64,000 nt of DNA from Pedobacter nototheniae. Lineage in GTDB: Bacteria; Bacteroidota; Bacteroidia; Sphingobacteriales; Sphingobacteriaceae. Positions 39,001-46,268 of this stretch are shown in pieces. The position numbers and the translations under genes are program-made. Under the pieces are notes generated by a model, which saw nothing but the letters and a program-made list of their open reading frames with translations, searched no databases and was not told the origin of the DNA. Position 1 is the stretch's first letter. The number at the start of each line of letters is the position of its first letter. The DNA lies in NCBI RefSeq assembly GCF_004335085.1, contig NZ_RQRS01000015.1, positions 1-64,000 on the forward strand, in the 5' to 3' direction.

Positions 39001-39089
39001 CGCTTGAAGAAAGCAACAGATGGGCAGGGCAATACAGCCAGCGAAACCCTAAACTCTTCTTCGGGACAGAAATAAGCGTCAAATTTTAA
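36033..39089 (+). CDS. TonB-dependent receptor with STN signalling domain
   Basis: This 1018-residue outer-membrane protein has a signal peptide (ISITTCVAKAQ), an STN domain (about 22-90, VLKVKFTYEHSLVNGLTVSY) used for trans-envelope signalling to FecR, a carboxypeptidase-regulatory-like domain (about 145-215, starting LSGTITENKTGQILSQVTVS), a plug with SIEVIRGVPSVEYGDLTNGA and a barrel ending ISVKF. It is FecA-like rather than SusC-like: no SusD gene is near. The substrate is unknown; siderophore, haem or peptide are all possible. Confidence 0.9.
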   Translation: MVKKLLILLSISITTCVAKAQQKIGLNQALNKAAKVLKVKFTYEHSLVNGLTVSYDEALLKNGGLNKVLDKWLNGTNLTWDAIGEKYFTIIKKSGKNDLKVSAPVNQQIGYDGKGFNNGIISMPFSEAKQKSNQIELSGTITENKTGQILSQVTVSIKELGVTTMTDEAGRYLFRNLIGGKITVRAQFLTMVAKEKEIIVAPGKKYNLDFELDENVLDLKEVVVVAAEGKSGGATASIISQKAIEHLQATSLADVLQLLPGALATNPDFSNVNKTALRQISADNMGSLGTAVMINGSPVSNNANLQVLNPASAGANASFSTSSGAGTDLRQISADNIESIEVIRGVPSVEYGDLTNGAILVKTKAGQTPFQLKARINPTLNQLWAGKGFNLGKKAGNLNADIDYTKSYSDQRYAYDAYNRITSSLLYSNKFFKNQPLYTSTGFSFAKNMDELKQDPDDAKTQTENRAQDNAFRFNTSGRWNLSRKFAQVLNYNVSVNYAVQKGYQQSLVSNYIYPTSFATKDTTMAGIYVPSEYLSRVWVDGKPFNLFAKLTNSFYLKTGTFNHRFLVGGEWRTDANYGNGKTYDVTRPPRLSGNSASRPFAYSDIPALNQLSLYIEDHLTGAFLNRNLDIQAGLRYDNIQPKGLFKSGIDRVLAPRINLSYQIMDKLSIRGGYGITAKAPTLLYLYPQDAYFDFLNLNYYADNAAERLVVVTTRRFSSQNANLKIATNNKAEIGFDYTLFGNKKLQVTAYSEKIKNGYDFATTLQSALIIPITSYNVVSKPVGQPPVVEAGAVTNYVATYNLPTNNQSTKNRGVEFDLDLGRFDAIRTSFVLNGALLNTQTTSTGYYVVMRTTTGAAPAKIPIYNPGRGTEYTRASSTLRMIHNIPQAKLIITLAAQTIWIDKNKYLGYESIPIGYIQTNSGNTVWLTEAQRNSAAVINDNELNLNVQQQYYITESWKPLWLFNLRLTKEIGKSISFSFFANNVLMDRPLEESNRWAGQYSQRNPKLFFGTEISVKF

Positions 39090-39114
39090 TTGAAATATAA
39101 AATCACGAATAACA

Positions 39115-40323
39115 ATGAAAAAAACAAATCCTTTATTTATCCTCTTACTGGCAATAATGGGCTTTGCCTTGCAAGCTTGTAAAAAATCAAGCTCTGAAGC
39201 GCCAACGGTAAGTTATACCGTTACCGTGGCCTACCCAAGCACTTATGCGCAAACTAAAGCAAGTGGTACAACTGTTACATTAACAAACTCTACCACCAAT
39301 GTAAAAGTGAGTGCCACGGCAAGTGCCGATGGAATAGCAACATTTGGAGCGCTATTGCCGGGTAACTACCAAGTTAGTGCCGAAAGAACTTTAACAGCTG
39401 CTGAAGCACTTACTTTAACTGGGATAGAAACGCAGGTGTTTTTAAATGCATCGGCTACTAATCAGTTAATTACTGCAAATGGTAACCTTAATTTGCAATT
39501 GGGAGGCAGTAAAGTTGGCGGTTTGTTATTTAAGCAAATATTTTATACAGGAACCAGAACCGCATCAAACGGTACTTATTTTACCGATCAGTTTTATGAG
39601 ATTTACAACAACTCAACCGAAGTTATTTATGCTGATAGTCTTTACTTAGGCGAAAGTGGTGGAAATCCTGGTCTTTCTACAAGCTCGGTACCATTTGCTT
39701 TTGATAAGGCAGCGGGCAACGTTTATTTAACAACAGTTTGGATGATACCTGGAACAGGAAAATCGCATCCAATTAACCCTGGCGAATCTATCGTAATTGC
39801 TAGTAACGCTATTAATCATAAATCAGACCCAGCTGGCAACCCTAACTCAGTTAATTTAGGTAAAGGTATTTCTGATTTTGAAGGTTATGTAGCCAGCACA
39901 GGTAAAGATGTAGATAATCCGGATGTTCCAAATTTGGATTTAGTATTATTTACAACTTCAACAAATACTTGGTTAACTTCTGTTTTTGGACCAAGCATGG
40001 TTATTTTCAAAACAAAAGATTTCAGTAAATACAAACAATCGGTAGAACCTGGTACAAGCAACGGTCGCCTTTTTGTTGAAGTACCCGGTGCTGATGTAAT
40101 TGATGCTGTTGAGGCTTTAGCAAATGCAAACGCCGTAAGTTATAAACGTTTTCCAAGTGCGCTTGATGCAGGTTTTTCTTACTGCTCTGGTAGTTATGTT
40201 GGCGAAGCGATTGTGCGTAAAGTACGCTCAACCGTAAATGGTAGAAGGGTATTGCAAGACACAAACAATTCTACAAACGATTTTACCACCACTAAAAATA
40301 TCCTTCCGAAAGGTTGGCAGTAA
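39115..40323 (+). CDS. DUF4876-domain lipoprotein
   Basis: This 402-residue lipoprotein (lipobox ALQAC, Cys22) has an N-terminal beta-sandwich, a carboxypeptidase-regulatory-like domain (about 30-110), and a larger beta-rich domain containing KQIFYTGTRTASNGTYFTDQ and FYEIYNNSTEVIYADSLYL, characteristic of DUF4876. It is placed between the TonB-dependent receptor and the DUF6850 barrel, where a surface substrate-binding partner of the receptor would be expected. Function is not known. Confidence 0.75.
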   Translation: MKKTNPLFILLLAIMGFALQACKKSSSEAPTVSYTVTVAYPSTYAQTKASGTTVTLTNSTTNVKVSATASADGIATFGALLPGNYQVSAERTLTAAEALTLTGIETQVFLNASATNQLITANGNLNLQLGGSKVGGLLFKQIFYTGTRTASNGTYFTDQFYEIYNNSTEVIYADSLYLGESGGNPGLSTSSVPFAFDKAAGNVYLTTVWMIPGTGKSHPINPGESIVIASNAINHKSDPAGNPNSVNLGKGISDFEGYVASTGKDVDNPDVPNLDLVLFTTSTNTWLTSVFGPSMVIFKTKDFSKYKQSVEPGTSNGRLFVEVPGADVIDAVEALANANAVSYKRFPSALDAGFSYCSGSYVGEAIVRKVRSTVNGRRVLQDTNNSTNDFTTTKNILPKGWQ

Positions 40324-40338
40324 TATAAGCTGAAGGGC

Positions 40339-41919
40339 ATGTTTAAAAAAATCAATACCACAATTTTAATTTTTCTTACTGCATTTAGCGCCATAAAGTT
40401 AAAAGCGCAACAAGCAGATAGTACTAATATTTTGCCTGCTTATATTACTTTGTTTGGGTATAATGCCTTATGGTATAACGGTAATAACGCAGCAGGCTTA
40501 AGGCAGGATAGTATACTTACGTTCGGAAAAACAAAACTTGGTTTTGACCAAATGCAAGGACAATTTAAACTCGCCCAGCAAGCAAAAGATAGTCAAAGGT
40601 TAAACTTCGAATCAGAAAGATTTCAGAACATTGGAAAAACCCTTTTTTATGGAAAGTTTTCTTATACCCAGCAATGGGATAAGCAATTGCGGTTTTCTGA
40701 TGTTCTTGATCCTTACCGAGGCACTCCTTACCTCTTGGCAGATTCTATTGGTGGCGATTGGAAAAAACAATTGTATGCTTTAACATTGAAAGCTGCAAGC
40801 CCGGCGTTGCTTAACAATAAGCTAACCTTTGGTTTGGGTACAACTTTAAATGTAGCTACTGGTGCCCGCCAAAATGACCCGAGGCCATTATCAACCAGCA
40901 ATCAAATTACTATAGCGCCAAGTGCCACGTGGAAATTAAACAAAAGCAATTTAATCGGTTTAAACGGTTGGTACAGTCGCTATCGTGAAGATATCTCATT
41001 AGAAGTAAAAAATAGCAGCATCAATTACAGCCTTTATAAATCACTTGGTTTGGGTCAGTTAGAGTTGCCAACAACTTTTACCACAGGAGCATCTCGCATT
41101 TATAAAGGCAATAAATGGGGTGGTAATATTCAGTACCAATTGAAGAATAATACCATAACTTGGTTAAACAATTTTGGCTATCGTACTTATCAGGAACAAG
41201 TGGCCGATGGTACATCCGTTCCACGCAAATCAGGCACTTGGAAGCAAACTGCCTATAGCTTTAACAGTAATTTAAATATCGGGAATAAAAACTTTTTACA
41301 TCGATTTGCTTTAACGCTACAAAGATTGGAAGATCAGGGAATAGAGTTTCATGAGTTTTACAACACCAGCCTTAAAGCCTGGCAAACCTTATTGGAAGCA
41401 GAGTTTTATCTCGCCGAAACTGATCAGGCAAGTTTAAGTTATACGTTGATTAAACCAAATAAGGAGCATGTATTTAACTGGCTTGCTGAAATTGGCGGTA
41501 GCTATTATTCAACAAACAAAAGTTATCTTCTACCGGCATCTTCTCAAGTTATTTCAAATGCAGGTATCTGGCTAAAAGGCACAAAAGTGTGGAGTTTTAA
41601 TCGCAATACCAATTTACAAACCGGAGTTACAGCGTTATACAACCAAAATTTAAATCAATCATTAAGCTATATTCCTATCACTGGTGATAGAACGCTACTG
41701 GCAAGAGAGGTACTTTATCCAGATCACGATTACTTAAGTAGTAATTTTATAGCCACTACGGTTAATCTTCAAATAGATTTTAAAGTAGAAAAAGTTAAAA
41801 ATGTAAGGTTTTTAATTGCAGGTAGTGTAAGTAATCAACACAGTTTAACCACAAATATTTATCCCAATGCAACAGGCAATCGCAACTATTGGAGCTTTAG
41901 CCTTGGCGCATTATATTAA
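40339..41919 (+). CDS. DUF6850-family outer-membrane beta-barrel protein
   Basis: This 526-residue protein has a signal peptide (IFLTAFSAIKLKAQQ) and alternating polar/aromatic strands throughout, ending in the aromatic-terminated WSFSLGALY, as expected for an outer-membrane barrel. Segments such as TLFGYNALWYNGNNAAGLRQ and FYGKFSYTQQWDKQLRFSDV match the DUF6850 family as I know it, which accompanies DUF4876 proteins. There is no plug domain, so it is not a TonB-dependent receptor. It lies 15 nt after the DUF4876 gene and 8 nt before the peptidase-like gene. Confidence 0.7.
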   Translation: MFKKINTTILIFLTAFSAIKLKAQQADSTNILPAYITLFGYNALWYNGNNAAGLRQDSILTFGKTKLGFDQMQGQFKLAQQAKDSQRLNFESERFQNIGKTLFYGKFSYTQQWDKQLRFSDVLDPYRGTPYLLADSIGGDWKKQLYALTLKAASPALLNNKLTFGLGTTLNVATGARQNDPRPLSTSNQITIAPSATWKLNKSNLIGLNGWYSRYREDISLEVKNSSINYSLYKSLGLGQLELPTTFTTGASRIYKGNKWGGNIQYQLKNNTITWLNNFGYRTYQEQVADGTSVPRKSGTWKQTAYSFNSNLNIGNKNFLHRFALTLQRLEDQGIEFHEFYNTSLKAWQTLLEAEFYLAETDQASLSYTLIKPNKEHVFNWLAEIGGSYYSTNKSYLLPASSQVISNAGIWLKGTKVWSFNRNTNLQTGVTALYNQNLNQSLSYIPITGDRTLLAREVLYPDHDYLSSNFIATTVNLQIDFKVEKVKNVRFLIAGSVSNQHSLTTNIYPNATGNRNYWSFSLGALY

Positions 41920-41927
41920 AATAAGAT

Positions 41928-44174
41928 ATGAAGACGAAAATCAAAATCAGTTTCGCCATAGCGATTGCTGTTTTATCAGGGGGAATTCAAACCTTGAATG
42001 CTCAGCAAATAGAAAAACCTACTAAAACCAATACTCCAACTCGTTTTGCCATTGTGGTAGATGAAGGCACTTTTAAACAGGCAAAGGCCGAAATTAATGC
42101 TTATAAAGCCGCCTTGGAGCAGCAAGGATTAGGTACTTATATCATTTCCAGTAAATGGAAAAAACCAGAAGAAATTAGAGCGATTTTAAAAAAATTACAC
42201 AACGAAAAGCCAGCATTAGAAGGTGCCGCATTAATTGGGGATATTCCGATTCCAATGATTATGAATGCACAACGTTTAACCTCTGCATATCGCTTGGATG
42301 AAGCAAAAGCAGGTTTAAAGGCTGCAGTGCCATCAGATCGTTTTTACGATGATTTCGGCTTGGAATTTAATTTCCTGAGCCAGGATAATGTAAATACAGA
42401 ACAGTTTTTTTACAGTTTAGCACCCAGCAGCCAACAAGTAATCAATTTAGATATTTACACTGCAAGAATTAGAGCACCTTTTATTAAAGGCAAAACGCGT
42501 TACGAATCCATTAAAGACTACCTTAAAAAAGTAGTAGCTGCTAAAAATGAACAAAATCCACTTAATACTATGATGGTTTATAGTGGAATGGGTTATGCGT
42601 CAGAATCTGAAACCACTTGGGCAAGTGAACAAGTGGCACTTAGAGAGCAATTACCCAATTTATTTAAGCCAGGATCATCGGCTAAGTTTATTAATTCTAA
42701 AATGATGGGCGATATTAAATCTGGTCTTTTAGCTGAAATAGAACGTAAAGATTTAGATTTAGCCATTTTCCACCAACACGGTTATTCTGATGAACAACTA
42801 GTAAGTGGATCTCCAAGTGTATCTTTTCCACAGCCATCAATAGAAAATGTTCGTCGTTATTTACGAAACAAAATTCAGGATGCTAAAAAAGACGGAAGAG
42901 ATGTAGAAGAAACAAAAAAACGTTTTCAAACTACATTAGGCGTGCCAATGGTTTGGATGGACAATGCACTTGTTGACTCTGTAGTAAAAGCAGATTCGGT
43001 ATTTGAAGCCAACGGACGCATCACTATTGATGATATTGATAAAATTACGCCAAATGCTCGTATGGTTATTTTAGATAACTGTTATAACGGATCCTTCCAT
43101 CATGATGACTACATGTCTGGACACTATATTTTTGGTAAAGGAAAAACCGTAGTAGCAATGGGAAACTCCATTAACGTTTTGCAGGATGTGTGGACAACCA
43201 ATTTAATTGGCTTATTACAACATGGAGTTAGAATTGGAAACTGGTTTAAACAACAACCATATTTAGAAACTCATTTAATTGGCGATCCTACTTTTACTTT
43301 CTCTACTAAAAACACAGTTGATTACAATAATGCCATTGTAAACCTTGATGGAAATAATGCATTGTGGATGGAACTGCTTAAGGGAAATGACGCCGATTTA
43401 CAGTCAATAGCTCTGTATCAAATTGCTAAAACAAAGAATGAAGCCAGCAGTAAATTATTGAAAGATACCTATTATAACTCGCCATTTGCAGCTACAAGAG
43501 CATCTGCTTTCACGTTATTGAGCCAGTTAAATACCCCTGATTTTGCATCGGTAATTAAAGATGCTGTAAACGATCCTTATGAGTATATCCGTAGAAAAGC
43601 CGTTAACCTGATTGGCGATTTTGGTGGAGATGAATTTGTACCCGTACTGGTGCAGTCGGCCATCAGCGATTGGCCATCAAAAAGAGTAGGATACAACTTA
43701 GGTAACTCACTTTCGTTTATGAACAGCGAAACCGTACTTAAAAACATGGAAGAAAGCCTAAATAATCCAGAATTTTTATTGCGTAAAGCAGAAATTCAGA
43801 AATTGATTACTAAACAAAAATCAAGCTTAGATAAGGTTAAAAAAGACGATGCTATAATGGCTGATAAATCTGCCGATTTGAAAAAACGAACCTTTAATGT
43901 TACCACATTAAGAACATATAGCTATCACAAACAGATTCCATCAGCAATTAAAATTATATTAGATGGATCAGAAAGCGAAGCATTAAGATTAAATGCAACG
44001 GAAGCATTGGGCTGGTACGCTTATTCTTATCAAAAAGATAAAATTATTGCGGCATTAACAACGCTTATTAACGACAAACAAACTTCTGATAAGCTACGAG
44101 CAGAAGCCACGAGATCTCTTAACTATCTTAAAGCTTTTACGCCTGATTTTAACAACGCCATAGCTGCAAAATAA
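41928..44174 (+). CDS. C25 (gingipain)-like cysteine peptidase fold with HEAT-like repeats
   Basis: This 748-residue exported protein has a signal peptide (AIAIAVLSGGIQTLNAQ), a region matching the N-terminal half of C25 peptidases (AALIGDIPIPM, PSDRFYDD, LDIYTARIRA) and both clan CD catalytic blocks: hydrophobic-HG in LAIFHQHGYS (His284, Gly285) and ILDNCYNGS (Cys385). About 70 more residues than in gingipains separate His and Cys. From about 480 to the end helical HEAT-like repeats follow (DAVNDPYEYIRRKAVNLIGD, SEALRLNATEALGWYAYS). A surface or periplasmic peptidase acting with the receptor is likely; activity is inferred. Confidence 0.75.
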   Translation: MKTKIKISFAIAIAVLSGGIQTLNAQQIEKPTKTNTPTRFAIVVDEGTFKQAKAEINAYKAALEQQGLGTYIISSKWKKPEEIRAILKKLHNEKPALEGAALIGDIPIPMIMNAQRLTSAYRLDEAKAGLKAAVPSDRFYDDFGLEFNFLSQDNVNTEQFFYSLAPSSQQVINLDIYTARIRAPFIKGKTRYESIKDYLKKVVAAKNEQNPLNTMMVYSGMGYASESETTWASEQVALREQLPNLFKPGSSAKFINSKMMGDIKSGLLAEIERKDLDLAIFHQHGYSDEQLVSGSPSVSFPQPSIENVRRYLRNKIQDAKKDGRDVEETKKRFQTTLGVPMVWMDNALVDSVVKADSVFEANGRITIDDIDKITPNARMVILDNCYNGSFHHDDYMSGHYIFGKGKTVVAMGNSINVLQDVWTTNLIGLLQHGVRIGNWFKQQPYLETHLIGDPTFTFSTKNTVDYNNAIVNLDGNNALWMELLKGNDADLQSIALYQIAKTKNEASSKLLKDTYYNSPFAATRASAFTLLSQLNTPDFASVIKDAVNDPYEYIRRKAVNLIGDFGGDEFVPVLVQSAISDWPSKRVGYNLGNSLSFMNSETVLKNMEESLNNPEFLLRKAEIQKLITKQKSSLDKVKKDDAIMADKSADLKKRTFNVTTLRTYSYHKQIPSAIKIILDGSESEALRLNATEALGWYAYSYQKDKIIAALTTLINDKQTSDKLRAEATRSLNYLKAFTPDFNNAIAAK

Positions 44175-44180
44175 TTAAAT

Positions 44181-44219
44181 GGGCTGTTTGGCTATTAAAA
44201 CAAGCAGCCCATTTTTTTC
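44181..44219 (+). terminator. Rho-independent terminator after the peptidase-like gene
   Basis: GGGCTGTTTG (44181-44190) pairs with CAAGCAGCCC (44201-44210) with one G-U pair around a 10-nt loop, then A and seven T. It separates the five-gene receptor operon from the sigma factor. Confidence 0.85.
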
Positions 44220-44267
44220 AAAAAATAGGTTTTATATAGCCTATGCCTATAATTTAACACATTTAAT

Positions 44268-44298
44268 TTTTGTTATTAAGGAATAAGTGCTATACTTG
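44268..44298 (+). promoter_or_regulatory. promoter of the ECF sigma gene
   Basis: TTTTG (44268-44272) and TATACTTG (44291-44298, one mismatch to TAnnTTTG) are separated by 18 nt, the normal spacing of Bacteroidota -33/-7 promoters. It would give the sigma gene its own transcript with about 30 nt of leader. Confidence 0.5.
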
Positions 44299-44334
44299 TT
44301 TATTATTTATAATTAATCTAAATAAGTATAGTGA

Positions 44335-44904
44335 ATGTGTGGTTTTGATGAACAGTTACTTTGGACGAATTTTTTGAAGGGTGATAAAAAAAGCTTCGAA
44401 GAAATCTATCATCATTATTTCCAATCGCTAAACCAATACGCCATTAGGTTTAACCAAGACATTAACTTTGTTGATGAAGCCATACAAGACCTATTTGTAA
44501 AACTGTGGCAAAACAAGGCAAATTTAAACATACCGCAAAGCCCTAAACATTATCTATTAAAATCCTTAAGGAATATTATTTATAACAAAATTACGGTTGT
44601 TCGTAAAGAGCTTTATGTTGGTGCAGAAAGCGATATGCTTGCTTTTGAATTTGATATGCATCAAGAACCATCCGATTACAATAAGGAACTTATTAAAAGG
44701 TTAATGGGTGATTTAACGATAAGGCAAAGAGAAGCTGTTTACCTCTTCTATCAGGAAGGTTTGGATTATCAGGAAGTAGCCGATATTTTAAAAATTAAAA
44801 TTGGGGGTACCTACAAACTAATTTATAGAGCGGTTGAAAACATGCGTGAACAGATAAAAAACGCCTCAATTACTAGCGAAGCCATTTCTCCTGCAAAAGT
44901 ATAA
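44335..44904 (+). CDS. ECF-type RNA polymerase sigma factor
   Basis: This 189-residue protein shows sigma-70 region 2 (about 25-90: FEEIYHHYFQSLNQYAIRFN, then DEAIQDLFVKLWQNK) and region 4 (about 125-175: LTIRQREAVYLFYQEGLDYQ followed by EVADIL). It is of the FecI-like/Bacteroidota ECF type. Although separated from fecR and the receptor by the operon and a terminator, it is the only sigma factor in the cluster and probably their partner. A usual FecI gene would precede fecR, so the order here is inverted. Confidence 0.88.
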   Translation: MCGFDEQLLWTNFLKGDKKSFEEIYHHYFQSLNQYAIRFNQDINFVDEAIQDLFVKLWQNKANLNIPQSPKHYLLKSLRNIIYNKITVVRKELYVGAESDMLAFEFDMHQEPSDYNKELIKRLMGDLTIRQREAVYLFYQEGLDYQEVADILKIKIGGTYKLIYRAVENMREQIKNASITSEAISPAKV

Positions 44905-45082
44905 ATGTAGTTTAATACCTACTTAACCTTCGTTACTCAATCAAGTCTCTCTTAAAATTAGAAGTAAAAGAAAGTGAATACATAAATCATCACAAATAAA
45001 AATATTTGGAATGAGGTTCAATGGGTTACATAAAATTAAGCGAAATTGTTGCTGCAGATAGTAATTAACAAAATAATGTCTT

Positions 45083-45090
45083 TATATTTG
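45083..45090 (+). promoter_or_regulatory. -7 element of the tRNA-Asp promoter
   Basis: TATATTTG, a perfect TAnnTTTG, lies 46 nt upstream of the tRNA. No convincing -33 TTG is found at the usual distance. A GC-rich stretch CCCGAAAGGGA follows, near the predicted start of transcription. Confidence 0.5.
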
Positions 45091-45136
45091 CAATCCCGAA
45101 AGGGAAAAGAGGTTCTAACTTTAAAGATGAACAAAA

Positions 45137-45210
45137 GGAGTGGTAGTTCAGCTGGTTAGAATGCCTGCCTGTCACGCAGGAGGTCGCGGGTTCGAGTCCC
45201 GTCCATTCCG
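45137..45210 (+). tRNA. tRNA-Asp (anticodon GTC)
   Basis: The 74-nt sequence folds as a full cloverleaf: acceptor GGAGTGG/CCATTCC with one G-U pair, D-arm GTTC...GAAT, anticodon stem CCTGC/GCAGG with loop CTGTCAC (anticodon GTC), T-arm GCGGG-TTCGAGT-CCCGT, and discriminator G73. CCA is not encoded. Its last 20 nt plus the terminator are duplicated at 34782-34843. Confidence 0.95.
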
Positions 45211-45252
45211 CAACAAAAGCCTTAACTTGAAAAAGTTGAGGCTTTTTTGTTT
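45191..45252 (+). repeat. 62-bp direct repeat, intact-tRNA copy
   Basis: This segment is identical to 34782-34843, and runs from the T-loop of tRNA-Asp to the end of the terminator. The two copies are 10,409 bp apart, in the same orientation. Confidence 0.9.
45215..45250 (+). terminator. Rho-independent terminator of tRNA-Asp
   Basis: AAAAGCCTTAACTT (45215-45228) pairs with AAGTTGAGGCTTTT (45233-45246) with one G-U pair and a GAAA loop, followed by T-rich sequence. It starts 4 nt after the tRNA. Confidence 0.85.
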
Positions 45253-45268
45253 AATTTGAATTATAAAA

Positions 45269-45736
45269 TCATAAAGGATAAGCCGTTTGATGTTTAACTT
45301 CAGATAAAGCCAAAAAACTCTGAATACTTCCTACATGCGGAAGCGACCTTAATTTTCCCTGTAAAAATTCATTATAAGACACCATATCAGGCATCACCAT
45401 TTTAAGCATAAAATCAAAATTCCCTGTTAAGCGATAGCATTCCATAACCTCAGGTAGCTTCACTACTTCAAGCTCAAACTGCCTTAATACCTCTTCAGAG
45501 TGGTTTGTTAATTGAATATGAGGAAAAGCAATAAATAGAGATTTTATTTTTTGAATATTAACCAACGCCACGGTATTTTTAATAAATCCTGCCTCTTTTA
45601 ACTTTTTTACCCGCTCCACAACAGAAGTTATGCTCTTTTGCAGTTGATGACTCATTTCCTTTTGCGTCATTAAACCATCTTTTTGTAAGAGATTTAATAT
45701 CGCAATATCCGTTTGATCTAATGTGGTATTATTCAT
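45269..45736 (-). CDS. Lrp/AsnC-family transcriptional regulator
   Basis: This 155-residue protein has an N-terminal AsnC-type HTH (LDQTDIAILNLLQKDGLMTQ, then KEMSHQLQKSITSVVERVKK) and a C-terminal RAM/AsnC ligand-binding domain (MECYRLTGNFDFMLKMVMPD). Length is normal for the family. It faces the tRNA terminator and has a palindrome and repeat upstream that suggest autoregulation. The effector is unknown, probably an amino acid. Confidence 0.9.
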   Translation of the reverse strand: MNNTTLDQTDIAILNLLQKDGLMTQKEMSHQLQKSITSVVERVKKLKEAGFIKNTVALVNIQKIKSLFIAFPHIQLTNHSEEVLRQFELEVVKLPEVMECYRLTGNFDFMLKMVMPDMVSYNEFLQGKLRSLPHVGSIQSFLALSEVKHQTAYPL

Positions 45737-46268
45737 AAATAGATGTTTGACTTAGTGTTTATTTTTTGCTTTTTTAGGGATGCTCAAATATATCTAAAAA
45801 TTAGATTTAGTTTGATTTGAAGCAATAAAATATCTAAAAACAGGTAGTTTTCTTAGTGTAAATTATACAATAAATAGCTTCACTTTAGCTGTCGTAGAAG
45901 AATTTAATTCTGTAAAGATTGAAGCAAACATTTCTAAACCAAATAAACAACAGGTATGGGGTGTTTAAAATAGTTTTTTCACCTAAAATTGAGCGCCTGT
46001 AGCTTTTAATAGTTAAACCTGTGATATTTACACAGCAAGTGCCAATTGAAATGTAGGTGCTTAAATATCTGTAATTTACCAGTGTAATTTGATTGATTGT
46101 TTTGCTTGAAACTTAAAGTTTAAACAAAAGAAAAATGCATGCGTTGTACTCAGATATTAATAAATTGTTTTTATGGACTGACTGTTTCTCAAATTATGAG
46201 TTATCAGTTTTAGAACATTTTAAGATTTTTAAAGTTGAAATTCTACTTAACTAATTACGTTTAAATAC
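45737..46268. promoter_or_regulatory. 532-bp divergent region with possible Lrp-type sites
   Basis: No gene is supported. The 13-bp palindrome TCTAAAAATTAGA (45793-45805) and the direct repeat TATCTAAAAA (45791 and 45831, 40 nt apart) lie just upstream of the Lrp-type gene, and are plausible binding sites for it. The rest is AT-rich without clear structure. Confidence 0.4.

Noticed and set aside
34843..45191. the 10.4-kb segment between the two 62-bp repeats as one integrated element
   Set aside because: An insertion into a tRNA 3' end leaves the intact tRNA upstream of the element. Here the intact tRNA is at the downstream end, and no integrase lies within the segment.
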